From assembly GCF_003143935.1 (NCBI RefSeq), contig NZ_QFRX01000001.1, positions 6,225,543-6,289,542 on the forward strand: 64,000 bases of DNA, written 5' to 3'. The notes below the pieces were generated by a model. That model saw only the letters and a list, made by a program, of their open reading frames with translations, was not told the DNA's origin and made no database searches. The translations under genes were made by a program, and so were the position numbers. The stretch comes from Streptomyces sp. Act143. GTDB taxonomy: Bacteria > Actinomycetota > Actinomycetes > Streptomycetales > Streptomycetaceae. The stretch's first letter is position 1; every line of letters starts with the position of its first letter. Below are positions 50,676 through 59,451 of the stretch, in pieces.

Positions 50676-50749
50676 GACTCCCCCTTGCTGAAGGTCCGGG
50701 CGAATTCCCCGTTCACCCGGCCGGGGGTGGTCCTGCACAGATATACGTG

Positions 50750-50782
50750 CACCCCCCGGAATACGCAGTATGCCGGGGGGTG
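50750..50782. terminator. Hairpin between ABC exporter and subtilase genes
   Basis: CACCCCCCGG (50750-50759) pairs with CCGGGGGGTG (50773-50782) around a 13-base loop. It lies 104 bases past the ABC ATPase stop and 75 bases before the subtilase start, so it may end the ABC transcript. Confidence 0.6.
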
Positions 50783-50859
50783 ATCAGGCACCTCAATAGA
50801 CAGGTGACGCACAGCTTCGGACTGTTACGCGTTGCTCATACTCAGAAGCACGCGCTCTC

Positions 50860-50903
50860 GTACTCAGGAGTTCACGTTCTCGTACTCAGGAGTTCGCGTT
50901 CTC
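50860..50903. repeat. 22-bp tandem duplication across the ABC gene's stop
   Basis: Two adjacent 22-bp units (50860-50881 and 50882-50903) differ at one base. The second covers the last codons and the stop codon of the ATPase gene, so the 3' end, including TGA, has been duplicated just downstream. Confidence 0.85.
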
Positions 50904-51569
50904 CTTCACCGTGATCTTGCCCTTGCGAATGGTGGCCAGGCGCGGCGCTTTCCTCGCGATCGCGGAGTCGTGGGTGACCATGATGAAGGTCAACCCCAGC
51001 TCCTTCCACATGCGTTCGAGCACGTCCATGATCTCGTCGCGCATCGACTCGTCGAGATTGCCGGTGGGTTCGTCGGCGAGCAGCACCTTCGGCTGCTTGA
51101 CGAGGGCGCGGGCGATGGCGACGCGCTGCTGCTGGCCGCCGGACATCTCGGAGGGGAGGTGGCCCAGCCGCTCGCCCAGGCCCACCGACCTGAGGGCCTC
51201 CGCGGCACGTTCCCTGCGGTCCTTGACCTTGACGCCGAGGGGGACGAGGGCGGTTTCCACGTTCTCCTGGGCGGTGAGCGTGGGGATGAGGTTGAAGCTC
51301 TGGAAGACGAAGCCGATGTTCTCGCTGCGGACCCTCGTGAGCCTGGCCTCGGACAGCCGCGCCAAGTCGGTCCCGTCCAGGACGACTTCGCCGGACGTGG
51401 GCTTGTCCAGGCCGCCCAGCATCTGGAGGAGGGTGGACTTGCCGCCGCCGGTGGGGCCCTGGATGACGAGGCGGTCCCCGTCGGCGATGGTGAGGTCGAC
51501 GCCGGCGAGGGCGTCCACCGTCTCCTTGCCCCGGGTGTAGCGCTTGGTGACGTTTCTGAGTTCGTACAT
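50886..51569 (-). CDS. MacB-type ABC transporter ATPase
   Basis: A 227-residue ABC ATPase of the LolD/MacB class. Walker A is GPTGGGKST near 38, Q-loop FQSFNLIPTLTAQENVE near 89, signature MSGGQQQRVAIARAL near 143 and Walker B VLLADEPTGNLD near 162, with the switch His in VTHD. It energises the FtsX-type permease encoded 30 bp upstream. Together they would act as a mechanotransmission exporter or extractor of a lipoprotein or peptide. ATG 51569 follows GGAGGCACC. Confidence 0.93.
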   Translation of the reverse strand: MYELRNVTKRYTRGKETVDALAGVDLTIADGDRLVIQGPTGGGKSTLLQMLGGLDKPTSGEVVLDGTDLARLSEARLTRVRSENIGFVFQSFNLIPTLTAQENVETALVPLGVKVKDRRERAAEALRSVGLGERLGHLPSEMSGGQQQRVAIARALVKQPKVLLADEPTGNLDESMRDEIMDVLERMWKELGLTFIMVTHDSAIARKAPRLATIRKGKITVKENANS

Positions 51570-51599
51570 GGTGGTGCCTCCTGGGTGGGGTGGTGATCG

Positions 51600-53066
51600 C
51601 TACTCGACGCGCCGCAGTGCGTCCGCCGGACGCAGCCGCGAGGCACGCCATCCGCCGAACGCCCCCGCGATCAGCCCACCGGCCACCGCCAGGCCCACCG
51701 CGATCGCCACCGTCGCCGCGCTCACCGGAGCCGTCAGGGCCACGTCCAGCGTCTTGGCCGCCGCCTGGCGACCGGGGCCGCCGAAGCCACCGCCGCCGGG
51801 TCCGCCGCCCATGCCGCCGCCACCGCCACCGCCGCCCAACTGGGCCTCCAGCGTGGGGCTGATGGCCGTGACGACGTACGCGCCCGCCAGGCCCAGGGCG
51901 ATGCCGAGGGCGCCGCCGAGGAGGCCGTTGACCATCGCCTCGCCGACCACCTGCCGGGTGACCCGGCCCGAGCGCCAGCCGAGGGCCTTCAGCGTGCCGA
52001 ACTCGCGCACGCGGCGGGAGACCGCGGAGGAGGTGAGCAGGCCGGCGACCAGGAAGGCCGCGATCAGGACCGCGATCGACAGCCACTTGCCGACGTTCGT
52101 CGCGAGGGAGGACGCCGTGGACAGGGAGCCGGAGACGGTGTCGGCGAGGTCGGCGGAGGTCGTCACCGTCGTACCGGAGATGTTCTTCTGGATGGTCGAC
52201 TTGACGCTGTCGATCTGCTGCGAGTCGGTCGCCTTGACGTAGATCGTGGTGACCTTGTTCTTCGAGTCGCTGAGGGTCTGCGCCTGCTTCAGCGGGATGT
52301 AGAGGTTGGCCGCCGCGTCACCGCTGCTGGCCGTCGCGATGCCGATCGCCCGGTACTTGGTGCCCTTGATGGTGATCGTGGAACCGACCTTGTACTTCTT
52401 CTCCTTGGCGTACGCCGAGTCGACCACGACGACCTTGGCGTCGGTCTCGGAGGTCTTGAAGGTGCGGCCGCTGGTGATCTTCGAGGAGGTCAGCGGGCCG
52501 AGGGCCGGCTCGGTGACGTCGGTGCCGAAGACGGAGTAGTTGTTGACGTCGAAGTCCGCGCCGCCGCCCTGCACTTCACCCTGCGGCTGGCCGTTGCCGC
52601 CGCCGGGGCCGCCCTGCCGGTCGCCGCCGTTGCCGTTCTGCTGGAACTGGCCGCGGGTGAACTGGCCGCTCACCTTGATGACCTGGAGGCTGAGGCCGCC
52701 CACGGCGTCCGCGACGCCCTTCTGGTCGCCGACCTTGGTGACGGTCGAGGTCGCCAGGGTCTGGAAGCCCTGGACCATCACGCGGTCGCTGCTCTGCTCC
52801 TCGTCGGAGTCGCTGTCCTGCGCGTCGAAGTTGAAGCGCGGGCGCTCGGAGCTGTTGGCGGAGGGCGCGGCGGCGGCCTTGGTGACCGTCATGTCGGTGC
52901 CGAGGCCGTACAGCGACTGCAGGACCTTGTCCTGGGCCTTGCCCATGCCCGAGGACACGGAATTGACCACGATGACCAGCGCGATGCCGAGCGCGAGCCC
53001 GGAGGCGACGACGAGGGCCGCCTTTCTGCGGCGGCGCAATTCGCGCCTCAGGTAGGTGAAGAACAT
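51600..53066 (-). CDS. MacB/FtsX-type ABC permease
   Basis: A 488-residue permease. One N-terminal helix (AALVVASGLALGIALVIVV) is followed by a large extracytoplasmic domain (about 45-320) containing a Gly/Gln/Asn-rich insert near 150-175 (NGNGGDRQGGPGGGNGQPQG). Three C-terminal helices carry the FtsX motif REFGTLKALGWRSGRVTRQVVGEA; a second Gly-rich loop (GGGGGGGGMGGGPGGGGFGGPG) sits between helices 2 and 3. Paired with the ATPase at 50886. ATG 53066 was chosen because the N-terminal membrane-anchor pattern starts there; no clear ribosome site. Export substrate unknown; the Gly-rich loops are unusual for this class. Confidence 0.88.
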   Translation of the reverse strand: MFFTYLRRELRRRRKAALVVASGLALGIALVIVVNSVSSGMGKAQDKVLQSLYGLGTDMTVTKAAAAPSANSSERPRFNFDAQDSDSDEEQSSDRVMVQGFQTLATSTVTKVGDQKGVADAVGGLSLQVIKVSGQFTRGQFQQNGNGGDRQGGPGGGNGQPQGEVQGGGADFDVNNYSVFGTDVTEPALGPLTSSKITSGRTFKTSETDAKVVVVDSAYAKEKKYKVGSTITIKGTKYRAIGIATASSGDAAANLYIPLKQAQTLSDSKNKVTTIYVKATDSQQIDSVKSTIQKNISGTTVTTSADLADTVSGSLSTASSLATNVGKWLSIAVLIAAFLVAGLLTSSAVSRRVREFGTLKALGWRSGRVTRQVVGEAMVNGLLGGALGIALGLAGAYVVTAISPTLEAQLGGGGGGGGMGGGPGGGGFGGPGRQAAAKTLDVALTAPVSAATVAIAVGLAVAGGLIAGAFGGWRASRLRPADALRRVE

Positions 53067-53216
53067 GGCCGCAAGGTAGGTACGGCGCGTGATGGCTGGA
53101 TAAGGCTGAAATAAGAGAACGATGAGAAGGCTGTCCGTCGGCCAGGAGACAGCCCGCACGAGCCTGTCAGGCGGAGGTGCAGCGTCCGGGGGGCCTGGCG
53201 TGTTTCTGTGGGGTGC

Positions 53217-53987
53217 ATGACCACAGAGACCGTCGAATACATCCGTTATCGCATCCCGGAAGACCGTTCGGCCGAGTTCCTGTCCGCCTACACCCGCGCC
53301 GCGGCGCAACTGGCCGCGGCCCCGCAGTGCGTCGACTACGAACTCGCCCGCTGCGAGGAGGACTTCGAGCACTACGTCCTGCGCATCACCTGGACCTCCA
53401 CGCACGACCACATCGAGGGCTTCCGCAAGTCCGAGCTGTTCACCGACTTCCTCGCCGAGATCCGGCCCTACGTCGGCGACATCGAGGAGATGCGGCACTA
53501 CAAGCCGACGGCGGTACGGGGGACCGGGGCGGCCGTACCCACCCTGTACGCGTGGGCCGGCGGCGAGGAGGCCTTCGCGCGGCTGACGTCCGTCTTCTAC
53601 GAGAAGGTGCTCAGGGACGACCTGCTCGCGCCGGTCTTCGCGGGGCTGGCCCCCGAGCACGCCGCGCACGTCGCGATGTGGCTCGGCGAGGTCTTCGGCG
53701 GCCCGGCCACCTACTCCGAGACCCAGGGCGGCCACGGCCACATGGTCGCCAAGCACATGGGCCGCGGCATCACCGAGCCGCAGCGCCGCCGCTGGGTGAA
53801 CCTGATCCAGGACGCCGCCGACGAGGCGGGCCTGCCGACGGACGCCGAGTTCCGCTCGGCGTTCCTGGCGTACGTGGAGTGGGGCACACGGCTCGCCGTG
53901 TACTTCTCCGGCCCGGACGCCAGGCCACCGGCCGAGCAGCCGGTGCCGCGGTGGGGGTGGGGCGTGACACCGCCGTACCAGGGGTGA
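53217..53987 (+). CDS. ABM-truncated haemoglobin (group II) fusion
   Basis: A 256-residue two-domain protein. Residues 1-100 are an antibiotic biosynthesis monooxygenase-like ferredoxin fold (VEYIRYRIPEDRSAEFLSAYTRAAAQLAAAP, then EHYVLRITWTSTHDHIEGFRKSELF). Residues 115-240 are a group II truncated globin (LYAWAGGEEAFARLTSVFYEKVLRDDLLAPVFAGLAPEHAAHVAMWLGEVFGGP), with the proximal His probably in HGHMVAKHMG. Such fusions occur in actinobacteria; the ABM part may bring a substrate to haem-bound oxygen or nitric oxide. ATG 53217 follows the open frame's GTG-rich start. Stands alone, with a 150-bp upstream region shared with the ABC permease. Confidence 0.88.
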   Translation: MTTETVEYIRYRIPEDRSAEFLSAYTRAAAQLAAAPQCVDYELARCEEDFEHYVLRITWTSTHDHIEGFRKSELFTDFLAEIRPYVGDIEEMRHYKPTAVRGTGAAVPTLYAWAGGEEAFARLTSVFYEKVLRDDLLAPVFAGLAPEHAAHVAMWLGEVFGGPATYSETQGGHGHMVAKHMGRGITEPQRRRWVNLIQDAADEAGLPTDAEFRSAFLAYVEWGTRLAVYFSGPDARPPAEQPVPRWGWGVTPPYQG

Positions 53988-54071
53988 GCAACCGGCTTCG
54001 CCGGGACGGGGGCAGCCCTTCTTTTCGGTGGCCGGGCCTTCGGGGCCGCCGGCGGGCTTTCGCGGCTGGCG

Positions 54072-55007
54072 TCAGCCTTTCGGGGCCGTCGCGTCCTTGC
54101 CCACCCGCGTCGCGTCCGTCCCCCAACTGGCCAGCAGGCGCAAGGCCTCGGCGGACGGGGAACCCGGTTCGGCTGCGTAGGTGATCAGGGCCTGTTCGGT
54201 GCCGTCGGCCAGGCGGAACGACTCGAAGTTCAGGGTCAGTTCGCCGACCAGCGGATGCATCAGACGCTTGACGCCGTAGCTCTTCTCCTTGACGTCGTGA
54301 GTGGCCCACAGCCGTCTGAACTCCTCGCTCTTGACGGAGAGTTCACCGACCAGCGCGGCCAGGCGCGGGTCGTCGGGATGGCAGCCCGCATCCATGCGCA
54401 GGAAGCTGACCATGTCGTACGCCTTCTGGTCCCACTCCACGAACAGGTCGCGGTACTCGGGGCGCAGGAACACCAGCCGCGCCCAGTTCCGCTCCTGCGG
54501 CGACAGCTCCGACCAGTCGCCGAAGACGGCGGCGGCCATCCGGTTCCAGGCCAGGATGTCCGACCGCCGGCCCGTGATGTACGCGGGGACGCCGTCCATC
54601 GAGTCCAGCAGCTGCCGCAGCGCCCCGCGCACCTGCTCCGTCCGCGCCGTCGGCTTCTTCTTGTGCTGCTTCGGCTTCGCGAGATGGGTGAGATGCGCAT
54701 GCTCGGCGTCGTTCAGCCGCAGCGCGCGGGCGATGGCGTCGAGGACCTCCGCGGACACGTTCCGCCCGTTGCCCTGTTCCAGGCGGGTGTAGTACGCCAC
54801 CGAGACACCCGCCAGCTGGGCCAGCTCCTCGCGCCGCAGCCCCGGCACCCGCCGGTGCCGCCCGAAGTCCGGCAGCCCCACGTCCTCCGGCTTCAGCCGG
54901 GCCCGCCGGGTGCGCAGGAACTCGCTGAGCTCGGCCCGCCGGTCCAGGGTGCCACCGACTCCGCCGCGTTCCTCCGCCGTCTCGGCCATCTCGGCCATCT
55001 CGTCCAT
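54072..55007 (-). CDS. XRE-type regulator with MmyB-like ligand domain
   Basis: A 311-residue regulator. The helix-turn-helix spans about 50-90 (RREELAQLAGVSVAYYTRLEQGNGRNVSAEVLDAIARALRL), and residues 130-300 form the MmyB-like domain (WNRMAAAVFGDWSELSPQERNWARLVFL, TLNFESFRLADG), which binds fatty-acid-like ligands in some relatives. It is divergent from the alcohol dehydrogenase gene (173 bp), a common pairing in streptomycetes, and the alcohol dehydrogenase is its likely target. ATG 55007. Confidence 0.9.
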   Translation of the reverse strand: MDEMAEMAETAEERGGVGGTLDRRAELSEFLRTRRARLKPEDVGLPDFGRHRRVPGLRREELAQLAGVSVAYYTRLEQGNGRNVSAEVLDAIARALRLNDAEHAHLTHLAKPKQHKKKPTARTEQVRGALRQLLDSMDGVPAYITGRRSDILAWNRMAAAVFGDWSELSPQERNWARLVFLRPEYRDLFVEWDQKAYDMVSFLRMDAGCHPDDPRLAALVGELSVKSEEFRRLWATHDVKEKSYGVKRLMHPLVGELTLNFESFRLADGTEQALITYAAEPGSPSAEALRLLASWGTDATRVGKDATAPKG

Positions 55008-55180
55008 ACGTCAAGTATTCACGGTCGTACGTTCACCATCCTGTCCCCGCCAGTAGTAGGACCAGCGAGCGTACGCAAAGCTGTGACCTGGGTGAATGCC
55101 GCACCCTCCGGCACGCTGGTCGTCGTGCCCGGCCGGAAGGCAGCCGGGTGCGACCCCCTCTCTGCTAGGAGAACCCCGGC

Positions 55181-56221
55181 ATGACCACCGTTGCCGCGTA
55201 CGCCGCCCCCGCCGCGAAGGCCCCGCTGGAGCGGACCACCATCGAGCGTCGCCCGGTCGGCGAGTTCGACGTCCTGATCGACATCAAGTTCGCCGGCATC
55301 TGCCACTCCGACATCCACCAGGCCCGCGAAGGCTGGGGCACGGCGATCTTCCCGATGGTCCCGGGCCACGAGATCGCGGGCGTCGTCTCCGAGGTCGGCC
55401 CCGGCGTCACCAAGTACGCCGTCGGCGACCGGGTCGGCGTCGGCTGCCTCGTCGACTCCTGCCGGGAGTGCGACAACTGCAAGGCCGGTCTGGAGCAGTA
55501 CTGCACCGGCGGCAGCGTCGGCACGTACAACGCCATCGGCAAGGACGGTGAGCCCACCTACGGCGGCTACTCGGAGAAGGTCGTCGTCGACGAGAACTTC
55601 GTCGTCCGCATCCCCGACGGCCTGTCCCTCGACGAGGCCGCGCCGCTGCTCTGCGCCGGCATCACCACGTACTCCCCGCTCAAGCACTGGAACGCCGGCC
55701 CCGGCAAGAAGGTCGCGATCCTCGGCATGGGCGGCCTCGGCCACATGGGTGTGAAGATCGCGCACGCGCTGGGCGCCGAGGTGACCGTCCTCTCCCAGTC
55801 CCTGCGCAAGAAGGACGACGGTCTGAAGCTGGGCGCCGACCACTACTACGCGACCAGCGACGAGGCGACCTTCAAGGAGCTGGCGGGCACCTTCGACCTG
55901 ATCCTGTCGACGGTCTCGGCCCCGCTGGACCTCGACGCCTACCTGTCCCTGCTGAAGACGGACGGCGCGTTCGTGAACGTCGGCGCCCCCGAGGAGCCGG
56001 TCAAGCTCAACCTCTTCTCCGTGATCGGCGGCCGCAAGACCCTCGCCGGGTCCGGCATCGGCGGCATCCAGGAGACCCAGGAGATGCTGGACTTCTGCGC
56101 CGAGCACGGCTTCGGGGCCGAGATCGAGCTGATCAGCGCCTCGGAGATCAACGAGGCGTACGAGCGGGTGCTGGCGAGCGACGTCCGCTACCGGTTCGTG
56201 ATCGACACGGCGACGATCTGA
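55181..56221 (+). CDS. Zinc-dependent NAD(P) alcohol dehydrogenase (YahK/AdhC type)
   Basis: A 346-residue zinc alcohol dehydrogenase of the cinnamyl-alcohol-dehydrogenase-like branch. Catalytic zinc ligands are Cys41-His42 (GICHSDIH) and His near 64 in PGHEIAG; the structural zinc Cys cluster is CLVDSCRECDNCKAGLEQYC; the nucleotide site is LGMGGLGHMGVKIA near 185. Such enzymes mainly reduce aldehydes with NADPH. ATG 55181 has AGGAGA 8 bases upstream. It is divergent from the XRE regulator. Detoxification of aldehydes is likely but the native substrate is unknown. Confidence 0.94.
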   Translation: MTTVAAYAAPAAKAPLERTTIERRPVGEFDVLIDIKFAGICHSDIHQAREGWGTAIFPMVPGHEIAGVVSEVGPGVTKYAVGDRVGVGCLVDSCRECDNCKAGLEQYCTGGSVGTYNAIGKDGEPTYGGYSEKVVVDENFVVRIPDGLSLDEAAPLLCAGITTYSPLKHWNAGPGKKVAILGMGGLGHMGVKIAHALGAEVTVLSQSLRKKDDGLKLGADHYYATSDEATFKELAGTFDLILSTVSAPLDLDAYLSLLKTDGAFVNVGAPEEPVKLNLFSVIGGRKTLAGSGIGGIQETQEMLDFCAEHGFGAEIELISASEINEAYERVLASDVRYRFVIDTATI

Positions 56222-56235
56222 GCCACTTGCCGAGG

Positions 56236-56270
56236 GCGCCTGCCACCGCTGCGACCGCGGTGGCAGGCGC
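56236..56270 (+). terminator. Terminator hairpin after the alcohol dehydrogenase
   Basis: A perfect 14-bp stem (56236-56249 with 56257-56270) with a 7-base loop, 14 bases after the stop. Confidence 0.85.
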
Positions 56271-56280
56271 GGCGAAGGCC

Positions 56281-56397
56281 GTGAGTGCCGTGAGTGCCGT
56301 GAGTGCCGTGCGTGCCGTGAGTGCGGTGAGCGCGGTGCGTGCCGTGAGTGCGGTGAGCGCGGTGAGCGCGGTGCGTGCCGTGAGTGCGGTGAGTGCG
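56281..56397 (+). repeat. Minisatellite of 9-bp GTGAGTGCC units
   Basis: Thirteen near-perfect copies of a 9-bp unit (GTGAGTGCC, GTGCGTGCC, GTGAGCGCG variants) directly behind the terminator, in the 322-bp gap before the next gene. A frame across it would read only Ser/Arg-Ala-Val repeats with no start signal, so I treat it as non-coding. Confidence 0.85.
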
Positions 56398-56543
56398 TCC
56401 GCCGGGATCTCCAGCGGAAGGACGTAAGCCTCACCACCCCCACCTGATCGACTTCAAAAGAATCCGCCCCCGCCTGTCACATCGCTCCCGGCCGCCGCGT
56501 CATACCGCCGAAGGCAGTTCGATGCGACGCAACGGGAGCAGTC

Positions 56544-57311
56544 ATGGAGCACACGGAAACCATCCTCGTCACCGGCGGCACCGGAACCCTGGGCGGCCAC
56601 GCGGTCCCGCTGCTGCGGGCGGCCGGCCGCTCGGTACGGGTCCTCAGCCGCCGCGAACGCGAGAACGCGGGCGGAGTCGACTACGTGACCGGCGACCTGA
56701 TGACGGGCGACGGCGTCGACGCGGCACTGGCGGGCGTCGACACGGTCCTGCACCTCGCGGGCGGCCCCAAGGGCGACGACGTGGCCACCCGCACCCTGGT
56801 CCGGGCGGCCCGCGCGGCCGGCGTACGCCACCTCGTCTACATCTCGGTCATCGGCGCCGACCGCGTCCCGCTGGCCTGGCTGCGCACCAAGCTGGACTCG
56901 GAGCGGGCCATAGCCGACTCGGGCATCGCGTGGACGATCCTGCGGGCCGCCCAGTTCCACGACCTGACCCTCACGATGGTCGAGAAGATGGCGAAGCTTC
57001 CCGTCCTCCCGGTGCCGGGAGGCCTGCGTCTCCAGCCGGTCGACTCGGCCGAAGTCGCCGCGAGAATGGTGGAGTTGACGCTGGACGAACCGGCCGGCCG
57101 GGTCCCGGACATGGCGGGCCCGAAGGTGTACGACATCGCCGCGCTGGTCCGCCCCTACCGTGAACTCCGCGGCGGCCGGGGCCGGTTGAGGGTGCCGGTC
57201 CGTATCCCGGGAAAGGCCGGCAAGGCGTACCGCGCGGGCGCGAACCTCACGCTGGAGGGGGCGGAGACGGGGAAGCGGACGTGGGAGGAGTTCCTGGCGG
57301 AGCGGGTCTGA
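56544..57311 (+). CDS. NmrA-like NAD(P)-binding protein
   Basis: A 255-residue Rossmann-fold protein of the atypical SDR/NmrA group. The nucleotide motif is VTGGTGTLGG at 9-18; VLHLAGG, HLVYISVIGADRVPLAWLRTKL (no YxxxK Tyr) and WTILRAAQFHD follow in the usual order. Lack of the Tyr-Lys catalytic pair suggests a redox sensor or a non-classical reductase. ATG 56544 is preceded by GGGAGC. It follows the minisatellite and probably has its own promoter. Partner unknown. Confidence 0.85.
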   Translation: MEHTETILVTGGTGTLGGHAVPLLRAAGRSVRVLSRRERENAGGVDYVTGDLMTGDGVDAALAGVDTVLHLAGGPKGDDVATRTLVRAARAAGVRHLVYISVIGADRVPLAWLRTKLDSERAIADSGIAWTILRAAQFHDLTLTMVEKMAKLPVLPVPGGLRLQPVDSAEVAARMVELTLDEPAGRVPDMAGPKVYDIAALVRPYRELRGGRGRLRVPVRIPGKAGKAYRAGANLTLEGAETGKRTWEEFLAERV

Positions 57312-57508
57312 CGGTTGCGGTTGCGTGCGCGGGGGTTGTGTTGCCCGCGGCCCCACTCGGGGCGGAGTGGTTCGCGTCGCGCCTCAGCCGAGTCTTCAAC
57401 AGGCCCTGAACCCGTCCCACTTGCTGGGCCGGCTGAGTGCGAAGCCCCGGTTTGTGTCCTGGGGCGGAGTCCCGCTGGGTGACCTTGAGCGCGCTTCCCG
57501 CCCGCCGG

Positions 57509-58081
57509 TCACCCCTGCGGAGCGGGGTAGGGGCGCTCCGGCGGCAGTAGCCGGGCGGCGGCGTCGAGGTCACCGCTGCCGACCAGTGCGTGGATCTCAC
57601 GGGCGAGCGGGGTCACATCACGGATGGACACCGTCCACTCGTCGGCGTAGCGCCGCGAGGCCTCGCCGGAGAGGCCGAGTTGCAGGGAGCGGTACGGCAG
57701 CGGCCGCAACCGCAGATCCCGCTCGGGGTCCCACTGCACGCGGGCCGGCGACCGCTTCAACTCCCGCTGCCAGGTGGCCAGGTCGGGGTGCACACCGCGC
57801 TCGTAGCTCGACAGGCAGGAGTTCCGCAGCGCCCACTCGAAGCCGTCGCGGGTGATCTCCACGGCGAGAACGGTCTCCTGACCCTCCTTGGTGCCCCATC
57901 CGCAGCGGTACATCATCCAGGTGAAACTGGGCTTGATCCATGTCATGCGGTCGCGTTTCCAGGCGGCGGGAAAACGGCCGTCACGGGCGGCGGGGAGGCC
58001 GAGCGCGGGGGAGTAGGCCTGGTAGACGGTGATGGTGGAGTCGGTGTGGACGGCGCGGATCTGGTGTTGCGGTGTTTCCAT
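57509..58081 (-). CDS. DUF4291 family protein
   Basis: A 190-residue soluble protein matching DUF4291 in its core: YQAYSPALGLPAARDGRF, MTWIKPSFTWMMYRCGWGTKEGQETVLAVEITRDGFEWAL and VQWDPERDLRLRPLPYRSLQLGLSG. Function of the family is unknown. ATG 58081 was chosen since relatives start METPQHQIRAVHTD-like; the frame upstream runs into repeat-like GC DNA. It is convergent with the NmrA-type gene across 197 bp in which I see no gene. Confidence 0.85.
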   Translation of the reverse strand: METPQHQIRAVHTDSTITVYQAYSPALGLPAARDGRFPAAWKRDRMTWIKPSFTWMMYRCGWGTKEGQETVLAVEITRDGFEWALRNSCLSSYERGVHPDLATWQRELKRSPARVQWDPERDLRLRPLPYRSLQLGLSGEASRRYADEWTVSIRDVTPLAREIHALVGSGDLDAAARLLPPERPYPAPQG

Positions 58082-58200
58082 GGCGTACAGCGTGCGGTCG
58101 GCGGACGAGTGGAGACCACTGATTTTCCGCTCGGTGATGTGGGGTGGCCGGGCGGTGGGGCGGGTGGTCGGGCGGGCGGCGGGGCGGTCGGGCGGAGCTG

Positions 58201-58325
58201 TCAGGTGGCGCCGGCGCGGGTCCAGAGGGTGAGGCCGCTGCTCGTGGCGACGGCGAGGGTACGGCCGGAGGGCGAGAAGCCGGCGGCCCGCAGCTCGCTG
58301 TAGCGGGAGTTGTGGCCGTTCGGTG
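58201..58325 (-). pseudogene. C-terminal remnant of a WD40-repeat protein
   Basis: On the minus strand the frame ending at the TGA at 58201-58203 reads NGHNSRYSELRAAGFSPSG then RTLAVATSSGLTLWTRAGAT. This is a last WD40 blade (FSPSGRTLAVATSSGLTLW), but a stop interrupts the frame about 50 codons upstream and there is no start. It is probably the end of a large WD40 gene lost by deletion between DUF4291 and the membrane protein gene. Confidence 0.6.
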
Positions 58326-58421
58326 CACGACCCGGGGCGAGGGCTGCGCGGACCCTGTGTGCTCAATACACTCGGCGATCGCGCCCATCGCGGCGCACAC
58401 TCGCATATCGGGGGACGAACC

Positions 58422-59324
58422 ATGAGCAACTGGAACCCGGGCGGACAGTCGCCCCAGGGGCCGCAGCCCTACCAGCCGCAGCCACCTCAGCCCTATCCGC
58501 CCCAGCCCTACGTGCCGCCACAGCCCCAGCCGCCCTACCCGGGGCCGCCGGTGCCGCCGCCGGGCGGGCCGATCACCCGGCTGCGGCGGCGGATCGGCCC
58601 CATCCACACCGCGCGCAGGGTCTTCACCCCGTCACGGCCGGGCATCGTCTCGGACCCTGAGGTGGCGCGGATGCGGAAGATCAGGACCCTGGTCGGCGTG
58701 GGCGCGTTCCTGTGGATGTCTTACTCCTACAAGATCGCCCCCAAGCTCAGCGATGCGGCGGACGAGCAGGTCGACAAGTCGTGGACCAGCGCCCTCGTGC
58801 TGGCGGTGACCCTCCCGGTCGTCGTCGGCGTCCTGTACGGCCTGGCCGCTCCGGCCGCGCGACGGGACCTGCTGCGCCGGGCAGGGCGGTGCTTCGGCGC
58901 GATCGTGGCCATGATGGCGGCGGCCTCCGTCTTCCCGATCATCGTGCTCTCAGGGTTCTTCGAGGGCCAGGAACCCCTCGTGGAGGGCCACTTCACCGTG
59001 ACGAAGGGCCTCATCCTCGCGCTCACCCTCTTCGTCCTCTTCTGGGTGACGCCGTTCGTCGTCTGGGGCGTGGGACTCGCCGTCCAGCACGTGTTCCGCA
59101 CCGCGGACATCCACGAGACGGTGCCGCCGCTGCTGATCATGGCGTTGGCGTGGGAGATGGCACTGATCGACATCTTCACCGGCGCCCACGAGGGCGTGCC
59201 GACGGTGATCCGGTACGTGTTCATCCTGGGCGCCCCGATCTCCGTCACGGCGGTGGGCCTGTGGGAACTGCACCGGCTGCGCGTGCACTACGGGCTGGGG
59301 ATGCAGGGACTGCTGATGCGCTAG
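58422..59324 (+). CDS. Membrane protein with Pro/Gln-rich N-terminus
   Basis: A 300-residue protein. The first 48 residues are a proline-rich cytosolic segment (QPYQPQPPQPYPPQPYVPPQ), then a basic stretch (RLRRRIGPIHTARRVF) and about five membrane helices (VGVGAFLWMSYSYKIAP, SALVLAVTLPVVVGVLYGLAA, GAIVAMMAAASVFPIIVLSGFF, LILALTLFVLFWVTPFVVWGVGLAV and a C-terminal one). ATG 58422 follows GGGGGA. Such Pro-rich-plus-membrane proteins are common in streptomycetes and mostly uncharacterised. Confidence 0.78.
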   Translation: MSNWNPGGQSPQGPQPYQPQPPQPYPPQPYVPPQPQPPYPGPPVPPPGGPITRLRRRIGPIHTARRVFTPSRPGIVSDPEVARMRKIRTLVGVGAFLWMSYSYKIAPKLSDAADEQVDKSWTSALVLAVTLPVVVGVLYGLAAPAARRDLLRRAGRCFGAIVAMMAAASVFPIIVLSGFFEGQEPLVEGHFTVTKGLILALTLFVLFWVTPFVVWGVGLAVQHVFRTADIHETVPPLLIMALAWEMALIDIFTGAHEGVPTVIRYVFILGAPISVTAVGLWELHRLRVHYGLGMQGLLMR

Positions 59325-59451
59325 GGACGGCGCCTCGCAGGACGTACCAGTGATCTGGTGTTGAGGTCGTGGGTCGCCACATGAGGCGTCCCCTCTTTCA
59401 GATTGCGGCGTGCTGCTGCGGCGGGCAGCGCGCTCGCGCTGTGCCGCGTGG

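Noticed and set aside
56227..56427. Open frame of Ser/Arg-Ala-Val repeats across the minisatellite
   Set aside because: Starts inside the terminator of the alcohol dehydrogenase gene; the peptide merely mirrors the 9-bp repeat.
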